The notes under the pieces: generated by a model
What the model saw: the letters and a program-made list of their open reading frames with translations, nothing else
What the model was told of the DNA's origin: nothing
Database searches by the model: none
Part shown: positions 9,898-18,343 of the stretch, in pieces
Layout: each line of letters starts with the position of its first letter
How positions within the stretch are numbered: the first letter of the stretch is position 1
NCBI RefSeq assembly: GCF_017313225.1
Contig: NZ_JAFLNE010000004.1
Location: 248,001 to 312,000, forward strand
DNA from: Allomuricauda sp. CAU 1633
GTDB taxonomy: Bacteria; Bacteroidota; Bacteroidia; Flavobacteriales; Flavobacteriaceae
Reading direction: 5' to 3'
Length of the DNA stretch: 64,000 bases
Translations under genes and position numbers: made by a program

Positions 9898-9907
9898 ATT
9901 TTCTTCT

Positions 9908-9936
9908 CGTCACCCTGAACTTGTTTCAGGGTCACA
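9908..9936 (+). repeat. Left inverted hairpin repeat of the GIY-YIG element
   Basis: A 29-base palindromic unit beginning CGTCACCCTGAACTTG. Stem ACCCTGAA/TTCAGGGT (8 bp) with loop CTTGT, plus outer GT/AC pairs across one C·C mismatch. It starts 4 bases past the GIY-YIG stop codon. No T-run follows on either strand, so it is not a typical terminator. It matches the right repeat at 10227–10255 in the opposite orientation; the stem differences are compensatory. Confidence 0.85.
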
Positions 9937-9940
9937 TTAT

Positions 9941-10219
9941 TTAATAGTCCAATGTTTCTATGGTTGGATTTTGTTCTTTAATCAAGTTGACTTTCCATTC
10001 ATGATGCCAGTTTTTCAATTGTTTTTCTCTAGCAATGGCTTGGTTGATATCTGTAAAAGTTTCAAAATATACCAAATCTATAAGATTGTACTTTTTGGTG
10101 AATTTTGAACCCTTACCTTCTTCATGCTCTGCCATTCTTTTTGACAAATTGGATGTAACTCCAATATAAAATGTTGTTCTGTACTTGTTGGTCATTATGT
10201 ATACAAAACTTTGTTTCAT
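9941..10219 (-). CDS. Small GIY-YIG nuclease family protein
   Basis: 92 residues from the ATG at 10219 (the codon before is TTG and not needed). The whole protein is a single GIY-YIG domain: FVYIM (Tyr7) and FYIGVTSNL (Tyr18-Ile-Gly20), Arg28 in KRMAEH, and the metal-binding Glu65 in AREKQLKNW. All expected catalytic residues are present, so it should be an active single-domain endonuclease of the UvrC-N/UPF0213-like type. It has no role in histidine synthesis, yet lies in the his operon between two inverted hairpin repeats, which suggests it arrived as a unit. Confidence 0.92.
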   Translation of the reverse strand: MKQSFVYIMTNKYRTTFYIGVTSNLSKRMAEHEEGKGSKFTKKYNLIDLVYFETFTDINQAIAREKQLKNWHHEWKVNLIKEQNPTIETLDY

Positions 10220-10226
10220 CAATATG

Positions 10227-10255
10227 TGTGATTCCGAAACGAGTTCGGAATGACG
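10227..10255 (-). repeat. Right inverted hairpin repeat of the GIY-YIG element
   Basis: Read on the minus strand it begins CGTCATTCCGAACTCG. Stem ATTCCGAA/TTCGGAAT (8 bp), 5-base loop, outer GT/AC pairs across one mismatch: the same architecture as the left copy. Three stem positions differ from the left repeat and all three keep pairing (C-G to T-A twice, T-A to C-G once). It lies 8 bases upstream of the GIY-YIG start. Confidence 0.85.
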
Positions 10256-10258
10256 TCG

Positions 10259-10780
10259 TTATTCATTTTTTGCATTAAGATTCACACCATCATAAAAGCC
10301 TAAATCTTGATTGTTCAATAGTTTTGTCCAAAGTGCGATTTGACCCGTATGGTAGGATAGGTGCTCCGTAACATGGATGATGTTTCCTGCGCCTGAAAAA
10401 TGAAAACCCTGTACCGACCTTTTTCGCAACAACTCTTCCAAAGGAGCCTCGTAAAAAGCCCTTTTGGCCTCATCAATGGTATCACTGAGCTTTTGAATCA
10501 ATTCGTCTTTAGAATACCCAGAGGTGGTGGAGAATTCCTCATCACGTTTGCGGCTGTCCTCCAAGTTTTGAATGGAAGCAATTCCATATTGGGTAATGTT
10601 GCCGCATAAGTGCAATATCAAATTCCCAATACTGTTCGCTGATTCATTGGGCTTCTGCCAAATGGCCTTTTCTGGGAGCTGGTCCAGGCAGATTTTAATC
10701 ATGCGAAGACTTTCGTTCATGCGATAACCTGCATTCCAAACCAATTCTTCCTGAAGTTGTTTGTCCTTATCCATTTTCAA
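10259..10780 (-). CDS. DinB/DUF1572-like four-helix protein
   Basis: 173 residues. Four-helix bundle with His positions in [11 protein letters not shown] and [18 protein letters not shown], the metal-triad layout of the DinB/YfiT superfamily. Some members are thiol transferases; others have no known activity, so no reaction is assigned. It overlaps hisA by 14 bases, hence it is translated from the his mRNA. An alternative ATG is two codons in (10774). Its role in the operon is unclear; presence in his operons of relatives could be tested by comparison. Confidence 0.8.
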   Translation of the reverse strand: MKMDKDKQLQEELVWNAGYRMNESLRMIKICLDQLPEKAIWQKPNESANSIGNLILHLCGNITQYGIASIQNLEDSRKRDEEFSTTSGYSKDELIQKLSDTIDEAKRAFYEAPLEELLRKRSVQGFHFSGAGNIIHVTEHLSYHTGQIALWTKLLNNQDLGFYDGVNLNAKNE

Positions 10781-11546
10781 GAATGTAGTGTTCCAATTGT
10801 TTTAAACTGATTCTGTTCTCATAAATGGCCTTACCAATTATGGTACCCTCACACCCTATTTCGGCGAGTTTGGGGAGTTCATCATAAGTGGAAATGCCTC
10901 CACTGGCAATCAACTTTAGCCCTATAGTCTCAACATCCTCTACCCCACTTCCCGTAACCAAGGTCTCATGTTTCATGGTTTTGGAGAGAATTTTTTTATA
11001 AAGCTCGAAAGAAGGCCCCTCCAACATCCCATCTTTGCTGATATCCGTGCAAATTACATATTGGATACCTTTCTTCTGGTAGGATTGGATAAAAGGAACC
11101 AACTCTTGATTGGATTCTTCCTGCCAACCAGATACGGCCACTTTCTCATTTTGAGCATCTGCTCCCAGAATAATTTTACTGGAACCGTAAGTTTCTAACC
11201 AACCTAAAAAGGTTTCTTGATCCTTCACGGCAATGCTTCCCCCCGTAATCTGATTGGCACCACTTTCAAATGCAATATGAAGATCTTCATCGGACTTTAA
11301 TCCACCGCCAAAGTCAATTTTCAAGTCAGTCTGGGATGCAAGGGTTTCTAAAACCTTATGGTTGATAATATGCTTGGATTTAGCACCATCTAAATCCACT
11401 ACGTGCAAATATTGAATGCCATGCGCCTCAAATTCCTTGGCAACCTCCAACGGATTTTCATTGTATATTTTTTTGGTGCCATAATCCCCTTTGGAAAGGC
11501 GAACACATTTTCCTTCAATAATATCTATGGCAGGTATCAATCTCAT
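10767..11546 (-). CDS. hisA: ProFAR isomerase
   Basis: Opens the ribose ring of ProFAR in step 4 of histidine synthesis. 259 residues from the ATG at 11546 ([22 protein letters not shown]); the longer frame to 11597 runs into the upstream acetyltransferase gene. Barrel motifs [39 protein letters not shown] and LIASGGIST are intact, with catalytic Asp in PAIDI and in TDISKDG. Overlaps the DinB-like gene at its 3' end. Confidence 0.96.
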   Translation of the reverse strand: MRLIPAIDIIEGKCVRLSKGDYGTKKIYNENPLEVAKEFEAHGIQYLHVVDLDGAKSKHIINHKVLETLASQTDLKIDFGGGLKSDEDLHIAFESGANQITGGSIAVKDQETFLGWLETYGSSKIILGADAQNEKVAVSGWQEESNQELVPFIQSYQKKGIQYVICTDISKDGMLEGPSFELYKKILSKTMKHETLVTGSGVEDVETIGLKLIASGGISTYDELPKLAEIGCEGTIIGKAIYENRISLKQLEHYILENG

Positions 11547-11547
11547 G

Positions 11548-11964
11548 TCAATCGTATTTTGCCTTGTCCAAGGCCATCCACATTTCAGAATCCCCAACTT
11601 TTGAAAAACCTAGAGGTGCATACAATCCATGCGCATCTTTGGTTTTCAAAGCCACCGTAAAAACATTTTTAATGTCTGGATGCTCCAAAATGTGTTTTAC
11701 CAGCATTTTTCCCAATCCTTTTCCTTTGTAGGGTTCAAAAACCAGAACATCCATTAGGTAGGCAAAAACTACTTTGTCTGTCAGTACCCTTGCGAAACCA
11801 ATTTGCTCACCATTTTGGGTATACAATCCAAAGCACAAACAACTTTCAATGGTTGTTGTGGTCAATTCCAACGTACGATACCCACCCCAATAGGTGCTTT
11901 TGACCTGTTGGTGGATTTTTGGGATATCCAATTTGTCCTTATCAGTTGAAATGTAATATTCCAT
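11548..11964 (-). CDS. GNAT acetyltransferase within the his operon (first copy downstream of hisH)
   Basis: 138 residues from the ATG at 11964, which overlaps the hisH stop as TGATG; a preceding TTG codon is not needed. GNAT core: [36 protein letters not shown] acetyl-CoA loop ([10 protein letters not shown]) and a C-terminal [12 protein letters not shown]. Substrate unknown. Tight coupling to hisH and one base from hisA shows it is part of the operon transcript. It is not closely similar to the second GNAT at 16011–16448. Confidence 0.85.
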   Translation of the reverse strand: MEYYISTDKDKLDIPKIHQQVKSTYWGGYRTLELTTTTIESCLCFGLYTQNGEQIGFARVLTDKVVFAYLMDVLVFEPYKGKGLGKMLVKHILEHPDIKNVFTVALKTKDAHGLYAPLGFSKVGDSEMWMALDKAKYD

Positions 11965-12548
11965 CAAATGACTGTTAAAAAATTCTTTAGTATTTCACTT
12001 CCTACATCGCTGCTTTTCTCAGGGTGAAACTGCACTCCGTAAAAATTATCTTTTTGCAATGCAGCACTGTAGGCCAATCCATAATCCGAGCTTGCGATCG
12101 TTTCTGGGTCTAGGGGCGCATAGAAACTATGCACCAAATAAATATAGGATTTGTCTGGAATTCCCTTGAACAAGTCCGTTTTTAGATTGGTGATTTGGTT
12201 CCATCCTATTTGCGGTACTTTTACGGTTCTTGGAAATTTTACCACATCCATATCAAAAATATTGAGTCCTTTAGTATTTCCTTCTTCGGATGACCTACAC
12301 ATTAATTGCATGCCCAGGCAAATTCCCAACACCGGTTGTTTTAACTGGGGAATGATTTTATCCAAACCACTGGCCCTTAATTTTGCCATGGCAGAACTGG
12401 CCTCCCCTACACCGGGAAAAATGACCTTGTCGGCGTTCTGGATTTCCGCAACATCATGACTTAAAACTGCTTCAAAGCCCAACCGTTTGATGGCAAATTT
12501 TATGCTTTGGATATTCCCTGCACCGTAATCGATTATGACTATCTTCAT
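11964..12548 (-). CDS. hisH: Imidazole glycerol phosphate synthase, glutaminase subunit
   Basis: 194 residues; supplies ammonia from glutamine to HisF. Class I glutamine amidotransferase triad: nucleophile Cys in VLGICLGMQLM, His and Glu in GVQFHPEKS. VIFPGVGEA forms the oxyanion strand. The start at 12548 directly abuts the hisB stop, and the stop overlaps the next ATG by one base, so translation is coupled through the operon. Confidence 0.96.
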   Translation of the reverse strand: MKIVIIDYGAGNIQSIKFAIKRLGFEAVLSHDVAEIQNADKVIFPGVGEASSAMAKLRASGLDKIIPQLKQPVLGICLGMQLMCRSSEEGNTKGLNIFDMDVVKFPRTVKVPQIGWNQITNLKTDLFKGIPDKSYIYLVHSFYAPLDPETIASSDYGLAYSAALQKDNFYGVQFHPEKSSDVGSEILKNFLTVI

Positions 12549-13685
12549 TTACAACATTCCTTTCGTTGAGGGCAACACCATTTTCTCCGCGTCCCGTTTT
12601 ACTGCCATTTTAATGGATTTGGCAAAGGCCTTAAATATGGCCTCGATTTTATGGTGTTCGTTGTTGCCTTCGGCTTTAATATTTAAATTGGCTTTGGCAC
12701 CATCTGTAAACGACTTGAAGAAATGCAAGAACATCTCCGTTGGCATCTCCCCTATTTTTTCACGTTTGAAATCGGCATCCCAAACGAGCCAATTTCGTCC
12801 ACCAAAATCAATGGCCACTTGTACCAGACAATCATCCATGGGCAAACAGAAACCATAGCGTTCAATACCAAGTTTGTTGCCTAGCGCTTTTGAGAAAACT
12901 TCTCCCAATGCAATGGCGGTATCCTCAATGGTGTGGTGCTCATCCACTTCCAAATCGCCATCTACTTTTATAGTTAAATCCATTTGACCATGACGTGCCA
13001 ACTGGTCCAACATATGGTCAAAAAAGGCCAGACCTGTTTGTATGTCGCTTTTGCCAGTCCCGTCCAAATTCAACTTGATTTGAATGTCGGTCTCATTGGT
13101 TTTTCTGGATATCTCAGCGATTCGATTCTCTAGCTTCAAAAACTCATAAATTTTCTCCCAATCGTTGCTTTCCAAAGCGATATAGCCATCCAATTCGTCA
13201 CGCTTCACTGTGATTTCTCCAGTTCCCAAATGGGTTTCATCGTTGATGAAGATACCTTTGGCTCCCAAATTTTTGGCCAACTCCACATCTGTAAGACGGT
13301 CACCTATCACAAAGGATTTTTCTAAATCATATTCCTCGAAAAAGTAAGAAGTAAGCAATCCGGTTCCCGGTTTGCGAGTATCAGCATTATCTTTTGGAAA
13401 TGTTCTATCGATAAAGACTTGATCAAAAACAACCCCTTCATTTTCAAAGGACTTCAGGATAAAGTTATGCACGGGCCAGAAGGTTTCCTCCGGGAAAATA
13501 TCAGTGCCCAAACCATCTTGATTGGTAATCATGACCAACTCATAATCCAACTCCTTCGCGATTTTCCCTAAATAGGTGAAGACTTTTGGATAAAATGAAA
13601 TCTTATCAAATGCATCTATCTGCTCATCTGACGTTTCCTTGATGATGGTCCCATCTCGGTCAATAAAAAGTACTTTCTTGCCCAT
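12549..13685 (-). CDS. hisB: Bifunctional histidinol-phosphatase / imidazoleglycerol-phosphate dehydratase
   Basis: 378 residues. N-terminal HAD phosphatase (about 1–165) with the DxD motif in LFIDRDGTI and [16 protein letters not shown]-terminal IGP dehydratase (about 185–378) with [27 protein letters not shown] and a second [15 protein letters not shown], giving the Mn-binding His/Glu sets. This two-domain form is the one found in enterics and Bacteroidota. The start overlaps the hisC stop as TAATG. Confidence 0.96.
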   Translation of the reverse strand: MGKKVLFIDRDGTIIKETSDEQIDAFDKISFYPKVFTYLGKIAKELDYELVMITNQDGLGTDIFPEETFWPVHNFILKSFENEGVVFDQVFIDRTFPKDNADTRKPGTGLLTSYFFEEYDLEKSFVIGDRLTDVELAKNLGAKGIFINDETHLGTGEITVKRDELDGYIALESNDWEKIYEFLKLENRIAEISRKTNETDIQIKLNLDGTGKSDIQTGLAFFDHMLDQLARHGQMDLTIKVDGDLEVDEHHTIEDTAIALGEVFSKALGNKLGIERYGFCLPMDDCLVQVAIDFGGRNWLVWDADFKREKIGEMPTEMFLHFFKSFTDGAKANLNIKAEGNNEHHKIEAIFKAFAKSIKMAVKRDAEKMVLPSTKGML

Positions 13686-14734
13686 TATCCCAATTGTTTT
13701 AAAATGGCGATTAGTTTTTTATTTTCTGTTGGAGTTCCCACAGTAAACCTGAGGGTATTTTCGCAAAGTGGTTGGGTACTTCGGTTTCGAACCACCACAT
13801 GTTGCTCCAATAATTCTTGATATCGTTTGTCGGCATCATCCACTTTGGCCAAAACAAAATTAGCGTCTGTAGGATAAATTTCCTGAACGAATTCAACTTG
13901 TTTCATAGCCTCAATTAACTCATCCCGTTCCTTTAAAATTTGCACCACCTCTTTTTCAACCACATCTTGATTCATTACTCGTTTCAGTGCTTGTTGTTGG
14001 GTAAGCTGATTCACATTGTAGGGTGGCTTGATTTTATTCAAGATGGTAATGATTTCTTCGGACGCGTAACAAATTCCCAATCGAATCCCTGCCATTCCAT
14101 ACGCTTTGGATAGAGTTTGGGTGACAATCAGATTCGGATATTTCTTCAATTCTGACAACCAACTCTCTTGTTCTGAAAAATCAATATAGGCCTCATCAAT
14201 AACCACTAGACCATTAAAATGTTCCAATAATTCCTCTACTTTTTCTCTAGAAAAAGCATTTCCCGTAGGATTGTTGGGTGAACAGATTAAGAGCAACTTC
14301 GTGTTTTCATCAACTGTTCTCAAAATTTCAAGAACATTGGGCTCAAAATCCGAAGTCAACAATACTTCCCTGTTTTCCACTGCATTGATTCCAGACAACA
14401 CTTTATACATTCCATAAGTAGGTGGCAAGGTTATGATATTGTCCTGGTTCGGTTCGCAGAAAGCCCTGAAAATAAGATCGAGGACTTCATCGCTCCCATT
14501 ACCGAGCAGCATGTTTGCCTCAGAAACCCCTTTCTGTTCCGCCAATAGCGATTTTAAGCTTCGTTGATACGGGTCTGGGTAACGATTCACCCCATTTTCA
14601 AACGGATTTTCATTCGCATCCAAAAATAGCATCTCAGAACCATCAGATACGTATTCGTCTCGAGCAGAGGAATAGGGTTTCAATTTGCTTACCGATTCCC
14701 TTACAATTGTATTTATGTTGAAAATCTTCGTCAT
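13685..14734 (-). CDS. hisC: Histidinol-phosphate aminotransferase
   Basis: 349 residues, fold type I PLP enzyme converting imidazole acetol phosphate to histidinol phosphate. PLP lysine in [42 protein letters not shown] and [10 protein letters not shown] are present. ATG at 14734 overlaps the hisD stop by four bases (ATGA). Length normal for the family. Confidence 0.96.
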   Translation of the reverse strand: MTKIFNINTIVRESVSKLKPYSSARDEYVSDGSEMLFLDANENPFENGVNRYPDPYQRSLKSLLAEQKGVSEANMLLGNGSDEVLDLIFRAFCEPNQDNIITLPPTYGMYKVLSGINAVENREVLLTSDFEPNVLEILRTVDENTKLLLICSPNNPTGNAFSREKVEELLEHFNGLVVIDEAYIDFSEQESWLSELKKYPNLIVTQTLSKAYGMAGIRLGICYASEEIITILNKIKPPYNVNQLTQQQALKRVMNQDVVEKEVVQILKERDELIEAMKQVEFVQEIYPTDANFVLAKVDDADKRYQELLEQHVVVRNRSTQPLCENTLRFTVGTPTENKKLIAILKQLG

Positions 14735-16014
14735 TTCAAACTATTTAATCGAAGCGTTACGGCGTTTTTGTGTGCCTGCAAGCCTTCCGCTTCCGCCATT
14801 AATTCAATGGCACTCCCAATTTTGCTCATTCCCTCTTCGGATATTTTTTGAAAAGTCATACTCTTCATAAAACTATCCAAATTTACTCCGCTATATTGCT
14901 TGGCATAGCCATTGGTGGGCAGCGTATGATTGGTTCCTGAGGCATAATCACCAGCACTTTCGGGTGTGTAATTGCCAATAAAAACCGACCCTGCATTTTG
15001 TATTCTGTTGAGATAAAAACTCTCATTTTCCATACAAACAATAAAATGTTCAGGACCATACTCGTTGATAAGGTCAATGGCCATTTCATCATTCTCCACC
15101 AAAATCAATTTACTATTGGCGATGGATTTTTCGGCAATTTCCTTTCGAGGTAAAACGCTAAGCTGTTCTTCAATTTCCTTTTCAACAGCATCTATTAATT
15201 TTTCAGAGGTGGAAACCAAAATAACCTGACTGTCCGTACCATGCTCTGCCTGACTCAATAAATCTGAAGCCACAAAAGCAGGATTGGCCGTGTCATCTGC
15301 TACCACCAAAAGTTCACTTGGGCCAGCAGGCATATCGATAGCAACATTGTGTTTGGTGGCCAATTGTTTTGCCACAGTGACATATTGATTTCCTGGACCG
15401 AATATTTTGTACACTTTTGGGATGCTTTCGGTTCCAAAAGTCATGGCAGCTATGGCTTGAATGCCCCCAACCTTAAAAATTTGGGTTACTCCGCACAAAT
15501 TGGCCGCATACAAAATGGTTGGATTTACTTCCCCATCTTTGCAAGGGGGCGTACACAAAACAATTTCTTGACAACCGGCAATTTTAGCAGGAACGGCCAG
15601 CATCAAAATGGTGGAAAACAAAGGTGCGGTTCCCCCAGGGATATACAAACCCACTTTTTGAATGGGCCTTTTCTCCTGCCAACACTGAACCCCAGGCATC
15701 GTTTCTACTTCGACCCTGCTGGTCTTTTGCGCAGCATGAAATGTTTCAATATTGGCTTTGGCCAAGGCAATGGCCTCTTTCAACTCCTCGGGAACTAATT
15801 CAGAGGCTTTCTTGATTTCATTGGCACTTACCAAAAGCGAATTTAGTTTGGCTTTGTCAAATTGCTCCGTATATTTTTGGACAATGGCATCCCCCCCGCT
15901 TTTCACTTCTTCAAAAATGGTGTTTACGGTTTGTTCGATGTCCGACACGGTTTGGGTGGGACGTTGTAACAAGCTTTGCCAACTATCTCTGCCTGGGCGA
16001 ATTATTTTATTCAT
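14731..16014 (-). CDS. hisD: Histidinol dehydrogenase
   Basis: 427 residues; oxidises histidinol to histidine in two NAD-dependent steps, Zn enzyme. GLYIPGGTAPLFSTILM, FGPGNQYVTVAKQLA, LSQAEHGTDSQVIL, the catalytic EHFIV and SGTNHTLPTNGYA are present. The start overlaps the end of the upstream acetyltransferase gene by four bases. A 149-codon antisense frame inside it is a shadow. Confidence 0.97.
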   Translation of the reverse strand: MNKIIRPGRDSWQSLLQRPTQTVSDIEQTVNTIFEEVKSGGDAIVQKYTEQFDKAKLNSLLVSANEIKKASELVPEELKEAIALAKANIETFHAAQKTSRVEVETMPGVQCWQEKRPIQKVGLYIPGGTAPLFSTILMLAVPAKIAGCQEIVLCTPPCKDGEVNPTILYAANLCGVTQIFKVGGIQAIAAMTFGTESIPKVYKIFGPGNQYVTVAKQLATKHNVAIDMPAGPSELLVVADDTANPAFVASDLLSQAEHGTDSQVILVSTSEKLIDAVEKEIEEQLSVLPRKEIAEKSIANSKLILVENDEMAIDLINEYGPEHFIVCMENESFYLNRIQNAGSVFIGNYTPESAGDYASGTNHTLPTNGYAKQYSGVNLDSFMKSMTFQKISEEGMSKIGSAIELMAEAEGLQAHKNAVTLRLNSLK

Positions 16015-16448
16015 TTTTTAAGCCTTTTAATCATGTGGTATCCTACGGGTTCATAACCATGGGATTCCCAAAACCGCTTTCCACCTTCATTTTTGACATA
16101 ACAGTTGACCTCGGTGGTATCACATCCAATTTCCTCGGCATAATTCATTAGAAATTGCATCATGAGCTTACCAATTCCCTTGCCTTGGTATTTTGGGTCA
16201 ATAATGACATTGTCAGGTTCCACATGTCTACCTGAATAGAGCTTATTGAGCAACCAAACCCCACATATTCCAATCAATTGTTCGCCATCGTATACCCCAA
16301 TACATTTATATCCCAGGGGAATCATCTCAACCAATCGACTTTCCAATGTTTCCATGGAAATTCTTTCGCTGTTGAGCACATAGGCCAATGGCAATATGCT
16401 CTTCAAGTTTTCAACGGGAATCCATCTTATGGTAAATTGTGTTTCCAT
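16011..16448 (-). CDS. GNAT acetyltransferase between hisG and hisD
   Basis: 145 residues from the ATG at 16448 (METQFTIRWIPVENL); the longer frame to 16505 runs inside hisG. Acetyl-CoA loop in DPKYQGKGIGKLMMQF and C-terminal GGKRFWESHGYEPVGYHM are standard GNAT features. Substrate unknown. Placed between hisG and hisD with 4-base overlap to hisD and 10 bases from hisG, so it belongs to the operon and responds to the same attenuator. Confidence 0.87.
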   Translation of the reverse strand: METQFTIRWIPVENLKSILPLAYVLNSERISMETLESRLVEMIPLGYKCIGVYDGEQLIGICGVWLLNKLYSGRHVEPDNVIIDPKYQGKGIGKLMMQFLMNYAEEIGCDTTEVNCYVKNEGGKRFWESHGYEPVGYHMIKRLKK

Positions 16449-16458
16449 ACCCCGATTT

Positions 16459-17316
16459 TTACATAACCATTTTTTCAATAGGACACACCAAAATGCCTTC
16501 GGCACCGGCTTTTTTCAAGGCATCGATAACTTCCCAAAAGGTATCGCGCTTAATGACAGAATGAACAGAACTCCAGCCTTCCTCGGCCAAGGGCAACACA
16601 GTGGGACTTCGCATACCGGGCAGGATGGAAATAATTTCATCCAATTTATCGTTCGGCGCGTTCAAAAGCACGTACTTGTTCTGCCTGGCCTGAAGTACGG
16701 ATTGTATTCTGAACTGCATTTTCCTCAGGATTTCCTTTCGCTCTTCTGAAATCAATGGAGATACCGCCAAAACTGCTTCACTTTTCAAAATAACTTCGAC
16801 CTCTTTTAAGTTGTTTTTGAACAGCGTACTTCCGCTGGAAACAATATCGCAGATACCATCGGCCAAACCAATATTGGGAGCAATTTCCACAGAACCATTA
16901 ATGATGTGCAAATCAGCGGTTACCCCCTTTGATTTCAGGTACTCCAAAACCGTATTGGGATACGATGTAGCAATTTTCTTTCCTTCAAAATCCTGAACTG
17001 AATTATACTTCGTGGTTTTTGGCACTGCCAAAGAAACTTTGCATTTTGAAAAATTCAATTTCTCCGCTATGGAAATGTCCTGACCTTTTTCAATAAGTAC
17101 GTTCTCCCCAATTATGGCAATGTCCACTACGCCATCCCGCAAGTATTGCGGGATGTCTCCATTTCGCAAATAGAACACTTCCAAGGGAAAATTACTGGAA
17201 ATGGCCTTTAGCTGGTCTTTTCCATTGTCTATGGAAATACCACAGTCCTTTAAAATTTTGAGCGAATCTTCGTTTAAGCGGCCGCTTTTTTGGACCGCAA
17301 TTCTAATTTTTGTCAT
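16459..17316 (-). CDS. hisG: ATP phosphoribosyltransferase, long form
   Basis: First, committed step of histidine synthesis. 285 residues: the catalytic bilobed domain (KIRIAVQKSGRLNEDS, GDIPQYLRDGVVDIAIIGENV, KIATSYPNTVLEYL, GLADGICDIVSSGSTL) plus a C-terminal ACT-like regulatory domain (about 215–285) that in the long form binds histidine for feedback inhibition; no HisZ is needed. First structural gene after the attenuator, its ATG lying 43 bases past the terminator hairpin. Confidence 0.97.
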   Translation of the reverse strand: MTKIRIAVQKSGRLNEDSLKILKDCGISIDNGKDQLKAISSNFPLEVFYLRNGDIPQYLRDGVVDIAIIGENVLIEKGQDISIAEKLNFSKCKVSLAVPKTTKYNSVQDFEGKKIATSYPNTVLEYLKSKGVTADLHIINGSVEIAPNIGLADGICDIVSSGSTLFKNNLKEVEVILKSEAVLAVSPLISEERKEILRKMQFRIQSVLQARQNKYVLLNAPNDKLDEIISILPGMRSPTVLPLAEEGWSSVHSVIKRDTFWEVIDALKKAGAEGILVCPIEKMVM

Positions 17317-17349
17317 TTTTCAATCTTTTTTACGAAAAATCAAATAGGC

Positions 17350-17386
17350 ACAAAAAATAAACCCGTTTGATTTCTCAAACGGGTTA
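17350..17386 (-). terminator. his attenuator terminator hairpin
   Basis: On the minus strand AACCCGTTTGA and TCAAACGGGTT (17385–17375 and 17370–17360) pair perfectly over 11 bp with a GAAA tetraloop, followed by TATTTTTTG. It lies between the His-rich leader peptide and hisG. The 5' arm (17383–17374) can alternatively pair 9 of 10 positions, one G·U, with CTCAAGCGAG at 17430–17421 in the leader, giving an antiterminator. Confidence 0.9.
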
Positions 17387-17416
17387 GAATATATCTTGAT
17401 ATACAACAATACATTT

Positions 17417-17473
17417 CTATCTCGCTTGAGGGCAAGTATAAAAATGGTGATGATGTACGTTTTTATTTCTCAT
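17417..17473 (-). CDS. hisL: his operon leader peptide (18 aa)
   Basis: ATG at 17473 opens an 18-codon frame, MRNKNVHHHHFYTCPQAR, ending at TAG 17417–17419. Four consecutive His codons at positions 7–10 are a hallmark of ribosome-mediated his attenuation. It precedes a perfect terminator hairpin and hisG. When histidyl-tRNA is short, a ribosome stalled at the His codons leaves the segment 17430–17421 free to pair with the terminator arm; a ribosome that reaches the stop codon covers it. Same logic as the enterobacterial leader, but with no sequence similarity expected. Confidence 0.9.
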   Translation of the reverse strand: MRNKNVHHHHFYTCPQAR

Positions 17474-17480
17474 TTCACTC

Positions 17481-17508
17481 CAAAAGTAGAATATATTTTT
17501 TTATCAAA
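17481..17508 (-). promoter_or_regulatory. Candidate his operon promoter
   Basis: On the minus strand TACTTTTG (17488–17481) matches the Bacteroidota -7 consensus TAnnTTTG, and TTTG at 17508–17505 lies 16 bases upstream (consensus spacing is a little longer). Transcription would start almost at the leader ATG, implying a very short 5' leader. A promoter inside the preceding gene is the alternative. Confidence 0.5.
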
Positions 17509-17518
17509 AAAGCCTTAT

Positions 17519-18334
17519 TTAGTTATTTCCCAAAATTAATGGCAATCCGTCATCCCCAGAACCTACAACAACGATTTTTGCATTGGGAGATTCTGAAAGC
17601 TTCAATGTGGCATCAATACCCTTGTCTTGAAGGATTTTATCCGTTAAGGAGGCGCTGAGAATTCGATTCGCGTCTGCTTTACCTTGTGCTTCAATACGTA
17701 CTTTTTCGGCTTCTTTCTCAGCCGTGACCAGTCGAAACTCGTATTCCAACGATTCTTGTTCTTGCCGCAATTTACGTTCAATAGCATCCTTGATGGTTGG
17801 CGGCAGGGTTACATCCCTCACCAAAACTTCATTCAACTGAATGTACTGGTCATCCACAATTTTTTGGGTCTCCTCAAAGATTTCTTGCTGAATGGCATCT
17901 CGCTTACTGGAATATAACTGCTCTGGGGTATATCGCCCAACTACACTACGTGCCGCAGACCGGATTGCGGGAAGCAAAACACGTTCAATGTATTGTTCAC
18001 TTTTCTCTTGGTGCAATTTACCAAGCTGGTCGTATTTGGGTTGGAACCAAACGGAAGCTTCCAATTTAATATCTAATCCATTGGATGAAAGTACGTTCAT
18101 TTTTTCCAATCGCTCTTGTTGCCGTACTTCGTAAATGTATACGCGGTTCCAAGGCGCCACCAAATGAAAACCTTCCCCCAAAGGTGGTTCTTCAGTGACT
18201 ACACCTCCTCCGAAATATTTATATAAAACGCCAGCTTCTCCCGAACCTATGGTTACGGTTGACCTAGACATAAATATGATTAGAATGATGATGCCCGCAA
18301 TAGCAGGCAATGCAATTTTTGGTAATCTGTCCAT
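17519..18334 (-). CDS. Prohibitin/SPFH-domain membrane protein
   Basis: 271 residues. N-terminal membrane helix (about 8–24), SPFH/band-7 domain (about 25–200: GEAGVLYKYFGGGV, FHLVAPWNRVYIYEVRQQE, VRDVTLPPTIKDAIERKL), then a charged coiled coil with EKEAEKVRIEAQGKADANRI and a C-terminal tail. Prohibitin-like proteins form ring oligomers that organise membranes and often associate with proteases; no partner gene is adjacent. Its stop lies 45 bases before the his leader. Confidence 0.9.
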   Translation of the reverse strand: MDRLPKIALPAIAGIIILIIFMSRSTVTIGSGEAGVLYKYFGGGVVTEEPPLGEGFHLVAPWNRVYIYEVRQQERLEKMNVLSSNGLDIKLEASVWFQPKYDQLGKLHQEKSEQYIERVLLPAIRSAARSVVGRYTPEQLYSSKRDAIQQEIFEETQKIVDDQYIQLNEVLVRDVTLPPTIKDAIERKLRQEQESLEYEFRLVTAEKEAEKVRIEAQGKADANRILSASLTDKILQDKGIDATLKLSESPNAKIVVVGSGDDGLPLILGNN

Positions 18335-18343
18335 ATATATAGT

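Larger units (their letters stand above)
9908..10255. mobile_element. Putative palindrome-bounded GIY-YIG element inside the his operon
   Basis: About 348 bases consisting only of a GIY-YIG nuclease gene and two terminal hairpin repeats in inverted orientation, inserted between the DinB-like gene and hisF. The element ends 3 bases before the DinB stop and 10 bases before the hisF start. The hairpins share the consensus CGTCAyyCyGAACTyGTTTC followed by rGrrTCACA. I found no target-site duplication. Interpretation as a mobile or formerly mobile unit is inference. Confidence 0.5.

Noticed and set aside
9908..10255. The two hairpins around the GIY-YIG gene as Rho-independent terminators
   Set aside because: Neither hairpin is followed by a T-run on either strand, and both lie inside an operon that must be read through to hisF and hisIE.
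9898..10258. Target-site duplication at the ends of the GIY-YIG element
   Set aside because: The flanking bases (TTCTTCT on one side, GTCGTTATT outside the other) show no direct repeat I could accept.
15349..15798. 149-codon plus-strand frame inside hisD
   Set aside because: Antisense shadow of a strongly conserved gene; no motif, wrong codon pattern.
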